Counted from the stretch's first letter, positions 21,701 to 31,541 are shown. The stretch: DNA of 64,000 bases from Siphonodentalium dalli (GCA_032622095.1 CP136063.1:60959897-61023896); one strand, 5' to 3'. Notes: generated by a model from the sequence alone, not told the origin. Numbers and translations: made by a program.

Positions 21701-22034
21701 ATGCGTTTGGCACAGTTTCTCGTGTAGCTGGTGTATCATCGTGCACAACAAATTGAATGTACCTGCCAAAAGCATCCACCAGATCAGAAATGTTAGCTTG
21801 CATGAACACTTTCTGGAAATTTGAATAGTCGTTTCTGTTCTGTGCAATGTTGCACGAAACTGGAAATTTTGCGACTTCGGCGTTTATCTTGACCTCGCCG
21901 TGGCCAGCCTCACCCCGACATAATTGTCGATACAGATCACTTAACGTGCCTGTGTCGTCAAAGTCATCAATTATTGTCCAGTCGACTAAAACCTTTTTGT
22001 TCAAGACGATTTTGATCGATACAAGTTTGGGCAT
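18705..22034 (-). CDS. Long DDE-like transposase of the GGCCACA family (1109 aa, intronless)
   Basis: An ATG at 22034 opens an uninterrupted 1109-codon frame. The middle third has three conserved acidic positions matched in the decayed copy: Asp596/597 in 'MDDKHSCKIGEPG', Asp700 in 'LYTDGGPDHR' and Glu744 in 'DPAERIM', about 43 residues after Asp700. This order and spacing fit an RNase H-like DDE transposase. The N-terminal 300 residues match no family I know. The C-terminal third has Cys pairs near 885-895 ('CGKEGCTLC'), 971 ('CTDC'), 1055 ('CFFC') and 1073 ('CEQC'), suggesting zinc-binding modules, and a basic tail. It lies within matching terminal repeats, so its likely job is to move this element and the GGCCA MITEs. 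The superfamily is unassigned; the catalytic residues are inferred, not proven. Confidence 0.8.
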   Translation of the reverse strand: MPKLVSIKIVLNKKVLVDWTIIDDFDDTGTLSDLYRQLCRGEAGHGEVKINAEVAKFPVSCNIAQNRNDYSNFQKVFMQANISDLVDAFGRYIQFVVHDDTPATRETVPNAFQILMAKKVPNLPKKYDDNVASGNKKYKLFNDIIDCIENEKVGWTPDTVEIHGKSFIDSLVNILWYIDPHLQKFNSRHLSLPKMFETFHGYKNFKTHRHTTPELDRETLITLESNLDQHVDKPWFKNTMWSKVRSEVVKLLDMIHKYADYLSSKLEKMAENRSSDISVHDAKSGAAQVVNVIKPCHLVKPQIAARFSKLNKKLLTLSYYEELWIDDFTPEDIRERRHYIDTLDHGLSIKCVHLAISSGNNHGTFHFLWKVPSCDETQMLNESNKVIKSIEHNLPVYHTRKMRQRFSQICGLRMNTSPAILRNIYARLTGDASVIDKQCSEIDDRVNLAFDLGDPDIIIDLREHNSQPTKYGVFFDHCRKYIENVVEDAVDDRRHDKFTHLATAISVRDLRENVKKMCPDGTLVPSEQWIRLQFVPKIPSSISSLQYTGALKIKYAIQSRQFRKSHVDSHYASAVFRYEKEMAVELRDHSVFIAMDDKHSCKIGEPGFPVAAVERGRQVLVATDKIFAVGDHDFTKFSLTPSVIFRIDIPNDVLDSFYEGQVYVGVKNHVFETSTPLRHMTELKNVLSGNTKEVLFLYTDGGPDHRLTYLSVQLSLLCLFLAKDFDVIIAARTPPGWSWKDPAERIMSILNLGLQSIGLMRSQMSTELEGTITSCGGTNDIREKVARFPELKTAIEGSLEPVKKLMCSIFERLTLKDAKFETFSCATDDEINELWAVLSEIGVTTNREDTSMLQKDLKLIVDNTPQLKQILDHCVTTRHYSLCIMKCGKEGCTLCKPVRLRADVFDKIHRLPDPEPGKDGHYKPFREVWGKPTTGEHRPSLIEASTKGHGLPFSPTAQTVRCVGEVITCTDCEKSRVLHSEKKLKQPDKLILTRVLQYYQYSCGSSLQDLITADDSTPQINSVLNKVFVRKNLSCISPIEIPYYSSGEFVDICFFCGQSEKIVRGEKADGIHPTCEQCYDKHPTHLPLKRKRNLMAEERRKKQSKLKLN

Positions 22035-22404
22035 TTTTTTATTTCACGAGGTCAACATTGCAAAAGGCGATCGTCCGATACGAAACGAACCCGGTTTATT
22101 GTCGCGCAACAGATCGAATTACGAGTGTCATAAAGCCATACCTGTCGCGATTAAACTCAATGAGGCGTAAACATCACGAAACATTCGGGTTATTCGGCAA
22201 GTTGGTGCATGATAACGACATTATACCAACTGAAATCACCTCTGAATGGTCCGTTTTCGCTAATTCCTAAATATAACTAAACGCGGAAGTTGCGAACAAC
22301 GTACTCTCTGTATTCGTACCGTTTTATCGCTATAATGCTTTGCCGGTATTGATCGTCAGTATGGTCGTCGTAGGAGGATCTAGGAGGTTTCAGAAATTAA
22401 AAAA

Positions 22405-22472
22405 AATCCATGCGGGGGGTCTTGGGACCATGCGCGCGCGCCTGAGAACCAAAACATTAAGTTTTTGTGGCC
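22405..22472 (-). repeat. Right terminal inverted repeat of the intact transposon
   Basis: Minus-strand reading: GGCCACAAAAAC, GGTTTTGG-like block, GGTTCTCAGGC, then GCGCGCGC. It mirrors the left end at 17711-17785. Confidence 0.85.
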
Positions 22473-22475
22473 TAA

Positions 22476-22526
22476 CACTTTCCTTAGAATTTGCAGTTCG
22501 TACAGGGACAACCTTTGAACCCGTTT
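22476..22526 (-). pseudogene. pogo/Tigger transposase, segment upstream of the insertion
   Basis: After an acceptor (TTATTCATTTATAG|AAACGG) the strand reads 'TGSKVVPVRTANSKES', the 'ETG' region that precedes the core in pogo-type transposases. The frame runs to the transposon border and continues in 17707 and below. The DNA-binding exons upstream of the intron were not found. Confidence 0.65.
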
Positions 22527-22788
22527 CTATAAATGAATAAATAATGGTTTATTTAAAGTGTATACGATATGATCGGTTGAATGAATTGCTCGAGAATGGT
22601 GTCATATTTTGAATTTGAGGGGCATATGGTAAGAAGTTAGAATATATCAGAAGGTATCTTTTATTTCTCTACAGAGTTCTAATGTTTTCTCGTTATACGC
22701 TATCAAGTCTGTACGTTGTTCACACAACAAAGCTCGAACATGAAACAAGAGGCTGTCATCCTCCCATTCCCAGCTCAATTCACCCTAC

Positions 22789-23015
22789 CTGATGATTAAG
22801 TCCATCAACATCTGCTTATATTCCCTGCACCGTGTAGCCAATGCATACACCCGCTTGTATAGTAGTGTTACGAGATTGTCACAGTCAAAGACCCACTCCT
22901 TAGACAGGAGATCAGCCAGACGAATGCGCACAGTCTCTAGCTCTACATTATGCTGCATCCCAATTTCTCTATTGGCCAAGCTTGAAAGAAATGCCATTTT
23001 GAGATCTATTACCAT
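22789..23015 (-). CDS. Candidate exon of an unrecognised host gene
   Basis: It is open from an ATG at 23015 (a stop lies just upstream in frame) to a donor ATCAG|GTAGGG at 22788. The product is strongly helical ('MQHNVELETVRIRLADLLSK', 'LVTLLYKRVYALATRC') and looks like folded protein. It could be a first exon or an internal one using AATAG|ATCTC. The family is not recognised. It is on the same strand as the 25.5-, 14.2- and 4.9-kb exons, but its donor phase does not fit the next candidate exon directly. Confidence 0.45.
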
Positions 23016-24134
23016 TGGTCAAGGAAGGGAATCATCAAGACGTCGCATACCATGTTTCTAATGATGTTTATAAAGAGAACTATCCAGAAAAAGGATTCCC
23101 CCCAACGCCTGGGCTACGATCCCAAGAGAGGGGCTACAGCTACCGGGTTGACAATTGCAGATCTACATGACTTTGACTATTATGTTTTTCCCTCTGGTCC
23201 CATAATTATCCCATATAAAAATATTATGTATGCAAACCATTATATACATACATGTAGCCCTACGGGTATAAGCATAGTATGCATGTACTATATATTATTT
23301 AAAGTATAAACAAGTACCGTATCATATACTATAGTATATAGGCCTATACGGTACTTATATCTACCTACCCCATCCAGACATGTGACATCGATTATGACCA
23401 GACCACAGCTGGAAACGACTGAACTTGGGTTTATTAGAGGAAAGAACAGGCACTTTTCGTTGGCACCAGATGGGTTCATAAACTAGAATACATGTCCGAA
23501 TGTACCGGGCAAGGTTTATGGTGGGGGAGGGTACCTTCGGACACCATCATTTTTATTAAAATATTACCACAAAATAACTTTAATCGAAAAAAAACATCAC
23601 GATAATAAAATATCGTATCGTCTTTTTCATAAAGGATACAGTTTCTGTTTAAATCCGCCCAAAATAATTAGAGCACTCTCGGAAAATAGGTCACTGAATA
23701 ATTAATATAAATTTTCCCAAATAAGAATTTTCGTGGGTGATTCCGCATGACGTCACTAGCCTCCCCTAACCTAACCTAACTTACATCAAAAATGTAAACA
23801 AGGCGAAGTGACCAATCAATGACAATTTATTAAAGCCGTATTATTTTGTATTAACCCACTTGCTATCGATAATTTAATAGAAGAATTTCCAGTATAACTG
23901 GGCTGTCCGAACGTACCCAACTGTTCGAAGGTGCCGTACTTTACCCTACTGATATCGCGATAATAATGTGGTCCTTATATTGGATTGTTCTTTACTTGCT
24001 CATATGCTAAATAATATGCACTATCAAAAATGTCTTCAAAACCACTTTTGTCCATCTATTTGTCTGGGATTGCGTTATCTGATGTTGGTGTGTGAATCAG
24101 GCTGATTCTCCTTTGTTGATTCACTGTCTCTTGT
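23016..24134. other. Non-coding AT-rich DNA
   Basis: No exon or repeat unit was recognised. Around 23290-23360 a run of short palindromic AT-rich words (GTATAC/TATAGTATATAGG) occurs, probably simple sequence. Confidence 0.4.
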
Positions 24135-24800
24135 TATTATGCCCCCGTCTTGAAGTTGGCGGGTATATAGTCGACGTCTCCGTCTGTACGTACATGCGTC
24201 CGTCCGTACAAACATTTTGCATTATTGTTCAGCAACCGCTGGGCAGATTTAGCTGATATTTGGTATGATGATAGGGCAGCATGGGGGAACAGTTACATGC
24301 ATAGCGCGGATTTCGTCCACCCATTTTCACCAGAGTTATGGCCCTATTTTTACTTAGAAAATTCAATTTTGTCCGTCTGTACAAACATTTTGCATTATTG
24401 ATCAGCAACCGCTGGGCAGATTTAGCTGATATTTGGTATGATGTTCGGGCAGCATGGGGGAACAGTTACATGCATAGCGCGGGTTTCGTCCACCCATTTT
24501 CACCAGAGTTATGGCCCTATTTTTACTTAGAAAATTCAATTTTGTCCGTCCGTACAAACATTTTGCATTATTGATCAGCAACCGCTGGGCATATTTAGCT
24601 GATATTTGGTATGGTGATAGAGCAGCATGGGGGAACAGCTACATGCATAGCGCGGGTTTCGTCCACCCATTTTCACCAGAGTTATGGCCCTTTTTTACTT
24701 AGAAAATTCAATTTTGTCCGTCCGTACAAACATTTTGCATTATCGTTCAGCAACCGCTGGGCAGATTTAGCTGATATTTGGTATAGTGATACCGTCCGTC
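24135..24800 (+). repeat. Leader-type tandem repeat, 173-bp units x about 3.6
   Basis: It opens with a hairpin (ATGCCCCCGTC, then GGCGGGTATA) and a CGTCCGTCCGT run. 'ACAAACATTTTGCATTAT' then recurs every 173 bases (about 24208, 24381, 24554, 24727), each unit ending in 'ACCAGAGTTATGGCCC'. Open frames reading 'ALLISNRWA' are repeat by-products. Confidence 0.92.
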
Positions 24801-25370
24801 CATGCTTAATCCGAATTGCTACGGTCGGGGCAAATGCCACGCGACAGCTTACCTCTTGTTCTATGATGGTGTGCTGCCTGTAATTGGAGGATTAAAAACC
24901 AGTGGAAGGTTGTAGTGTTCAGTCATAGAAACAATCTGAAAGTAGATAACTCTGAATTATGTTTCGCAAATATCTCAACAATTTATAAGATGACACGAAT
25001 ATTTGGTTATCACAAGGCCCTCAAAGTCAATATTTTGTTTCTTTCTCTAGAGTTTGTTTATGACGGTTCAATGTGTGTCCGGTGTTATGTATGAGTATAC
25101 ATGAATAATACATTGGTTAATGGTTGATCTCGCAAAGATTACATGCGAATCTCCCAAAAGCTCTTATTTCAATTGTTTAATATTATAATCTACCAAATAT
25201 ATTTTGAAACAGATATTTATCAAATATTACTGCCAAATAAGATACACAATTTTAGAAGAATAATGAACATATTATTTGGAATGGAAATCCAGAAAACATT
25301 GTCTGAAAGTGTTACTAATCCTGCCAATTAAACTGAATTCTTACTGTTATTTAAACAAATTTTAAATTAC

Positions 25371-25569
25371 CCCCTTGTAGTTGACGAATGCCACCACTGA
25401 CGACATACACAGCAGACTGGTGATGAATTTAGTGTCCATACAATGTAGTGGTGATGCTCATTTCTATGAACTCTTCCAACAGTACTAAGTCACAGGTGGT
25501 TGGCAGAAGTCTGCATGCTTTAAGTGGAGGTGAACCTGGCCAGTTGGGAAGCAAGATGTATTCACATAC
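25371..25569 (-). CDS. Candidate 66-codon exon carrying a single-base frame break
   Basis: The acceptor CCATTTCAG|GTATG and donor GGG|GTAATT bound 199 bases on the minus strand. The first two thirds read 'VCEYILLPNWPGSPPLKACR' and 'CDLVLLEEFIEMSITTL', and the last third reads in the next frame 'MDTKFITSLLCMSSVVAF'. Removing one base near 25435 would leave exactly 66 codons in phase 0-0, so either one base is an assembly error or the exon is decayed. The family is not recognised. It is probably part of the same minus-strand host gene as neighbouring exons. Confidence 0.5.
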
Positions 25570-25587
25570 CTGAAATGGAGGGTTTTT

Positions 25588-26460
25588 TTTAGCTCACCTG
25601 AGACAAAGTCTCCGGTGGAGCTATAGTCATCACTCCTCGTCCGTCGTCCGTCCGTCCGTCTGTCCGTCTGTCCATCAACTTTGAAAAAAACATCTTCTCC
25701 TCTTAAACCATCATACCGAATTGGTTCATATTTGGTGTGTATGTTCCCTAGGTGACTCTCATTCAGATTTGTTCAAATGAGGTCACTGGGTCAAATAGTT
25801 GCGAAACAAGGGCCATAACTCTATTCCTCCATAGTAATTCTTACAACAACTTCTTGTCCATAACCATTGGGCCAATTTAGCTAATATTTGGTATGGAGAG
25901 TCCTTGGGTGACTGGTGTTCAGATTTGTTCAAATGAGGTCACCCGGTCAATTAGTTAAGAAACCAGGGCCATAACTCATAGTGATTCTTACAATGACTTC
26001 TTCTAAAAAAATATTTGGCCGATTTAGCTTATATTTGGTACAGAGATACCTTGGGTGACTGGGGTTCATATTTGTTCAAATGGGGTCACTGGGTCAAATA
26101 GGGGCAGAGCCAGGGACATAACTTTAAAAACAAAAAATTTAATTTTTGCATTTTGACCTTTAATTTTTGTTTAGGACACATCACAGCCTCATATTTCTTA
26201 CCTAGATTTTTCTTAGCATGTTCTTCATCTGTATGGATTTTGGTATTGTTTATTTAACCCCTTCCACTCTTGTTTTAATATAGAATTCATCCAAGACAGG
26301 ATTACTCAAACATTTTTCATCTGATCAACACCAAATTTGGTATATGAATTTTTGACACTTATATACAGATCAAGTTAAAATATGGGTTTGATCCGATATA
26401 TTTTAACAGAGTTATGGCCCTTTATAATTCACACCCCTTTGCTATGCACTATTAATTTTT
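25588..26460 (+). repeat. Leader-type repeat with hairpin head
   Basis: It starts AGCTCACCTGAG...CCGGTGGAGCT (a hairpin), then CGTCCGTCGTCCGTCC. Three imperfect units follow with 'ATATTTGGTATGGAGA', 'CAGATTTGTTCAAATGAGG' and 'GGGCCATAACTC'. Confidence 0.85.
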
Positions 26461-26639
26461 AAGAGGACACTCTAGCCTGTATTATTGAAAAAGCCAATTT
26501 ATCATAGTGTGGTCACCCGATCCTCTTGCTGAATACTGCTTGCTTCAGACCAGTTTACCATCTGTCATTACAAGACATGACATTAGCTAAACAACTACCA
26601 GAGTCTACAAGGAATAGTTCATTTCTCCAAGCCTGGACA

Positions 26640-28060
26640 TAGTGTGTCTGACATTTGCAGAATGAAGTCCCCAGATGGTGAATTTAGTGTTGCTACCCCA
26701 TACAACAGGCTAGCATCACCAAATACACCTCAATTACCTTATTCTGCTTAGGCCTCATCTTCTGGGACATGTTTTAAAATTTGAAAAAAAGTGACACCAT
26801 TATATATAACATCTGCAGAGTTATGAAACTTTACTCTTTAATGAAATTATGGAAACATTCCACCCTCCCCCACCCACCCCCTCCCATATGGCCCAGGCCC
26901 AACCCTGCCATCAACCAAGATCCCTTCCAAGCCATATCACCTCTCAATTTAATATGTCTTCTCACCACAGAGGCATATATATCTGTGAAGGTACAGGTCA
27001 TTAATTATATAAACTGGCCAGATGACATGTATTATTCTAATCTAAACATATCTGTAGCAATTTAATGACTGACATTCAATGATACTGTGAATGGCTTTGA
27101 TTTCTTCAAGTCTGGAAATAGTGTGTCTGACATTTACATAGTGAGGTCCCCAGATGGTGAATTTAGTGTTGCTATTCCATACAGCATGCTAGCACCACCA
27201 AATACACCTGCCAGGGACCTAATTCTGCTTAGTCCTCATCTTCTTGGAAGTAACCTAAGTATCAAATTGACAGTTTGATTTAGTCAATTTTTCCACCTGT
27301 TCAGTTTCAATGTCCCCCTAATTTGCAGAAGATAAAATGCATAATTGAGGTGCTCAATGGGTGTGTATCACCAACTTCAACTGTAGGACTTCAATCTGTT
27401 CCTTGGTTTTATTGGCCATTGAGGCCTAATCAGATTGAGGATGAATTTGGTGATGCTAGCCTGCCTTACAGAATATTGTCATTAAATCCACATTTTTGGG
27501 ACCTAATTCTGCAAATGTCAGACATACTAAATTCAGGTTTGGCCATTTCATATTATTGTTTTAATCACCACTTATCCAGATGAAATCATACGACTAATAT
27601 TCAAAGAAAAATGGGGGGGGGGGGGGTATATATTGGATTAAATTTGTCTTCTATCTGGCATTTGCAGAATGAGGTCCCCAGAGGGTGAATTTAGTTATGC
27701 TACCCTGCACAGCAGTCTAGCATCACCAAATACACTAGCCAGGGTCCTCATTCTGCTTAGGCCTCGTCTTCTGGGAAGTATATAGGCACTTAAATTGACA
27801 TTTTTACTTACTTTAGCCCTTCTGTTTAGTTTCTATATCCCCTAATTTGTGAATATAAAATGCATAATTGAGGTGCCCAATGGGTGCACATCACCAACTT
27901 TAACTGGAGAACTTCAATCTAATGCTATGTCTCCCATAGCAGTTGAGGCCTACACAGAATGAGGTCCACAGAGGGTGAATTTGGTGATGCTAGCCCGCAT
28001 TGCAGGATTGTGTCATTAAATTCACCCTTTGGGGACCTCATTCTGAAAATGTCAGACACT
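26640..28060. repeat. Interspersed copies of an inverted-repeat unit
   Basis: A segment with 'GAATGAGGTCCCCAGA' followed by 'GGTGAATTTAGTG' and 'CTAGCATCACCAAATACAC' occurs near 26660, 27145, 27665 and 27957. At 27957-28046 the same words return inverted ('CACCCTTTGGGGACCTCATT'), making a foldback of about 90 bases. 'AATTGAGGTGC' and 'CAATGGGTG' phrases link the units. Possibly nested or rearranged copies of a small MITE. Confidence 0.65.
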
Positions 28061-28139
28061 ATGTTCAGGCTTGTCTGTTCGAATATTATGTTCTTAACCA
28101 CCAGTATCCAGTTGAACTCATTATACCCTGATTTTGCAA

Positions 28140-29165
28140 AGAAAACTTGGGGGGTATATTGGATTGAATTTGTCAGTCTCTATGTCAGACTGTTCTCCCA
28201 TCCATCCATCTGTCATTATGTCTCTATCCGTCCATCAATTGTTTTCTTCTCCAGATACATATTAAAGACCAAATGGGTTTATATATTTAGGTGTGGATGT
28301 CCCCCAGGTGACTCGCATTCAGATTTGTTCAAATGAGTTCATCAGGTCAAATATGTGAGAAGTCAGGGCCATAACTCTTTCCTTCCATAGTAATTCTTAA
28401 AACAATTTCTTCTCAAGAACCATCTGGACTATTTAGATTATGTTTGGTATGGATGGTCCTTCGGTGACTGGGGTTTAGATTTTTTCAGATTTGGGGTCAT
28501 TTTAGAAAAATCAGTTCAGTTCAACTCTTAAAATCTAATGTCTGAAATTACCAAATGAATGGATCTCATAGATGGGGATTCACGTTTGTTCAAATAGGGG
28601 CGGAGATAAGAGATTTAATTATCAACCAGCCACCCTACCTGTGCTCCGGCGGAGCTATAGTCATCACTCCTCGTCCGTCCATCGTCTGTCCGTCCATCCG
28701 TCCGACAACAATTATTTGAACATCTTCTCCTCTGGAACCATAAGACCAAATGGGTTCATATTTGGTGTGGATGTTCCCTAGGTGATTCTCATTCAGATTT
28801 GTTCAAATGCGGTCACTGGGTCAAATAGTTGCGAAGCCAGGGCCATAACTCTTTCCCACCATAGTAATTCTTTTAAACATCTTCAGAACAATAAGACCGA
28901 ATGGTTTCATATTTGGTGTGGTTGTTCCCTAGGTGACTCACATTCAGATTTGTTCATATGAGTTTACTTGAAATAGTTGCGAAGCCAGGGCCATAACTCT
29001 TTCCCTCCATAGTATTCTTAAAGTGACTTCTTCTCAAATACCATCAGGCTATATGGGTTCATATTTGGTATGAAGGAACCTTGGGTGACTGGGGTTCAGA
29101 TTTGTTCAAATCAGGTCACTGGGTCAAATGTGGGCGGGGCCAGGGACATAACTCCAATTTTTTTG
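28140..29165 (+). repeat. Leader-type repeats, two adjacent arrays
   Basis: Two CCGTCC leaders (about 28195-28235 and 28665-28710) are each followed by units with 'GGGTTCATATTTGGTGTGG', 'GATTTGTTCAAATG' and 'GCCAGGGCCATAACTC'. The second leader is preceded by a GGAGCTATAG hairpin half, as at 25.6 kb. Confidence 0.8.
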
Positions 29166-29169
29166 TTTT

Positions 29170-29769
29170 AGATTTAACTCTTTAGATATCTACTTCTTTT
29201 AAAGTGATTATGAAAAGTTCTGACTGTTGTCGTCTCCAGAGTCCCAGTCTTATCAGTCTTTGCAGTCTGGTGAGCGACCCCACAGTCATTGACTGTCTTG
29301 TTTAAGTATGGAACAATGTATATATCATTATAGGTTATTAAAATAGATTGAATATAGTATGTTTGTATACAGCTCCAGGACATAGATCTATATTACTGTT
29401 ATTATGTGATCAATAATATAAGGGAATGCAACAAGATGGTTCATCATTTTTGTTCTCAAATTATCATTGAAGAGTTTTCGAAATTATCCTCATGCTTGTT
29501 GATGCTCGTGTTAATGCCTATTCCGTAGTACAGTTCAGAACTGACTGCCGAGTTTCGGGAATCTCATGAAATGACATTTGGTTGGGTGATTCTTCTATTG
29601 ATAGACAATGGTTAGGTACCATGTGTATTATTTTTGGGGTGCCTCTATTGCACCCAAAGGAATACTATGGAACTACATGTTCTCAGTCAGTCTTTACATT
29701 GTACCTTGATCCTGTCGAGCTGCTCCAGACTTTTGCTGTGGGCCGGCCCAAGATCTTCATCTGTGCTCT
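29170..29769. other. No gene recognised
   Basis: 'TTGGGTGATTCTTCTATTG' near 29584 reappears in altered form near 30089, suggesting a short dispersed duplication. No exon was identified. Confidence 0.4.
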
Positions 29770-30020
29770 TTACTGTGAGAACTAAGCAACAACTGAGTCC
29801 AGAGAGGGTGACCTGGTGTAATCATCCAGTCACACCTCGTGGGTCATGAGGGATTGTATCATTATTACCTCTTGATCAAAAGCTGTGCTGGCTGAAGTCG
29901 GGGAAAACAATTAAGACTGACCCAGATTGGCCATGCAGAACGAAAGCTGACAGGCCAAGATCAAAATCTACCCAGGATATTAAAGTGGCTCTTACCTAGC
30001 TGCATAAGGGAGTCAAGTAG
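29770..30020. repeat. Dispersed repeat shared with 55040-55275
   Basis: Both loci contain, in order, a 'CACACCTC(G/A)TGG(G/A)TCA' block, 'GACTGACC(C/T)AGATTG(G/A)CCATGCA', 'ACAGGCCAA' and a terminal 'TAAGGGAGTCAAGTA'. The copies are diverged. There is no tRNA-like box structure I can support, so I call it only a dispersed repeat. Confidence 0.65.
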
Positions 30021-30480
30021 GCCTACATTTGTATGTATTACCCAAAATGACTGGGTAATTATACTACACATGTCTGATGGCACAGGTTGGGTGATTCTTG
30101 TACTGGTTGACAATGGTACCATGTCTGATGGCACAGTTGTGGGAAATGCAGGATCATGCAAATCTTCCTCAAAATTTCAGATCATTGGCCATTAAAAAAA
30201 ATATAGTATGTAGTATTATATAGCAATATTAACCTAATAATAGTGTAAACTGTTTGGTTTATGTTTCAAATATATTAGTTAATTATAGTAATTATGAACT
30301 TTCATGCATATTCACATCAGAGACCATTGATAAATCCATGCTCAGCGACAATATTACATATACACTGTAAAAAGTGCAGAACACCTAAATAGAACACGAA
30401 ATGCAACAGATATAGAACAATAAAATGTGTTCTACAACAGAACACGATAAGTAGAACACATAAACGTGTTCTAAAAATGG

Positions 30481-30600
30481 TAGATCAAACCTGATTTGAG
30501 AACACTAGTGTTCTGGTTTGAGAACACTAGTGTTTTGGTTTGAGAACACTAGTGTTCTAAAACAGAACACATAGGTGTTCTATTCTAGAACCTGTCCGAT
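30481..30600. repeat. Short palindrome array (AGAACACTAGTGTTCT x 3)
   Basis: A 22-base unit, TTTGAGAACACTAGTGTTCT plus GG, is repeated three times between about 30496 and 30560 (one copy has TGTTTT), followed by further AGAACAC/GTGTTCT pairs. It lies in the subterminal region of the candidate 30363-34869 element. Confidence 0.85.
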
Positions 30601-30630
30601 GTGTTCTCAAACATAATTTTAGAACACATT

Positions 30631-30864
30631 TTACATGTCGGGCTCAATGTAACGGATATAGAACTTGAAAATAATAGAATGCATGTGTTCTGTTCTTATG
30701 TAGATATAGAACACATGTGTTCTGTCATGATCACTGACACTGTTGCTACAGTAAACCGATACTTGAGGTAAATTCGGGAGATTGCTGGCGAGAAATGATA
30801 TCCACTGAAAAGCACTTTTCGGTATTTCATACTTATCTGTTTGCTCTAGGAATTCGATCACCAT
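30631..30864 (-). CDS. Weak exon-like segment
   Basis: From an ATG at 30864 the frame reads 'MVIEFLEQTDKYEIPK' and 'FQWISFLASNLPNLPQ', then reaches a GTATCG that could be a donor. It is protein-like, but lies inside the candidate transposon and matches no family I know. It may belong to that element's gene. Confidence 0.25.
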   Translation of the reverse strand: MVIEFLEQTDKYEIPKSAFQWISFLASNLPNLPQVSVYCSNSVSDHDRTHVFYIYIRTEHMHSIIFKFYIRYIEPDM

Positions 30865-31475
30865 TGGATTAAATTAATATAATTGATCAGTTTTAATCGA
30901 TATGAAAAAATAATAGAAATAGAATGTACAATCACAATAATGACAAGTGATGACTGGAAGCAATTTTACATGTCCACCATGCAATATTATTCTCACTTTT
31001 TCTTTAAAAAAAAACAGGGACTATTTATGATTCGGGCCCCGGTAGACGAAGATAGTTTCAGCTAGAATTTTTCGGTACGGCCAGATGATTTTTAAATTCA
31101 TACATTGTAGGTGATTTAGGATTCACTCTGTCACATGAAACTGAAGGTACAAGAGTCTGCACTAATGTTAACAGTCTGTGGAAACATAGACTATTCCAAA
31201 CCTTGCATATTTACCATCCTCGAAAATAGACCGGATCAGCCCCTAGTTTATATATAAATACCATGAGATTATGAAGAATCACAATTGCCATGATAAATTA
31301 TGCAAAAGTGACACTGCTTTCACTTATATCGTTGGAATCTATACATATAGTACAAACCTGCATACAATATTGGTGTTGTCGATACGACAGAACATGCCAA
31401 TCACAATGGCACATGTTAGTATAAATACAAACTAAAACTATAGTAAAATCAAAAAACGAGGGAGACCCTCCAGGG

Positions 31476-31541
31476 TCAAAATAAAACTGCTGTCCGGGTA
31501 ATCCGCATATGTGGATAACCCGGACAGCAGTTTTATTTTGA
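31476..31541. repeat. Near-perfect palindrome, 28-base arms
   Basis: TCAAAATAAAACTGCTGTCC and onward pairs with the complement ending at 31541; there is one mismatch in the stem and an 8-base loop (GCATATGT). Probably a foldback remnant. Confidence 0.9.

Larger units (their letters stand above)
17711..22472 (-). mobile_element. GGCCACA/TWA DNA transposon, intact-looking copy
   Basis: Inverted termini: the left end starts GGCCACACAAAGTC with GGTTCTCAGGC and a GCGCGCGC run; the right end, on the minus strand, starts GGCCACAAAAAC with GGTTCTCAGGC and the same GCGCGCGC run. TAA flanks both sides (17708-17710, 22473-22475). The 4762-bp element holds one uninterrupted 1109-codon gene on the minus strand. 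It is inserted in a pogo-type transposase gene: removing the element plus one triplet restores that gene's reading frame at the junction (Glu-Ser-Val-Thr-Val-Leu). Confidence 0.9.

Noticed and set aside
22785-23015. Missing N-terminal exon of the pogo transposase
   Set aside because: The helical sequence lacks the helix-turn-helix pattern of pogo DNA-binding domains, and its donor phase gives no support for joining to the 22476-22526 exon.
25371-25569. Programmed frameshift or stop-codon recoding
   Set aside because: No slippery site, pseudoknot or recoding signal is visible; a simple one-base indel explains the break.
29770-30020. tRNA-derived SINE
   Set aside because: The two dispersed copies align, but no A-box/B-box promoter or tRNA cloverleaf could be supported.
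30481-30600. Steroid-receptor response elements (AGAACAnnnTGTTCT)
   Set aside because: The half-sites are right but the spacer here is four bases (CTAG), not three, and the words cluster at transposon ends, which explains them better.
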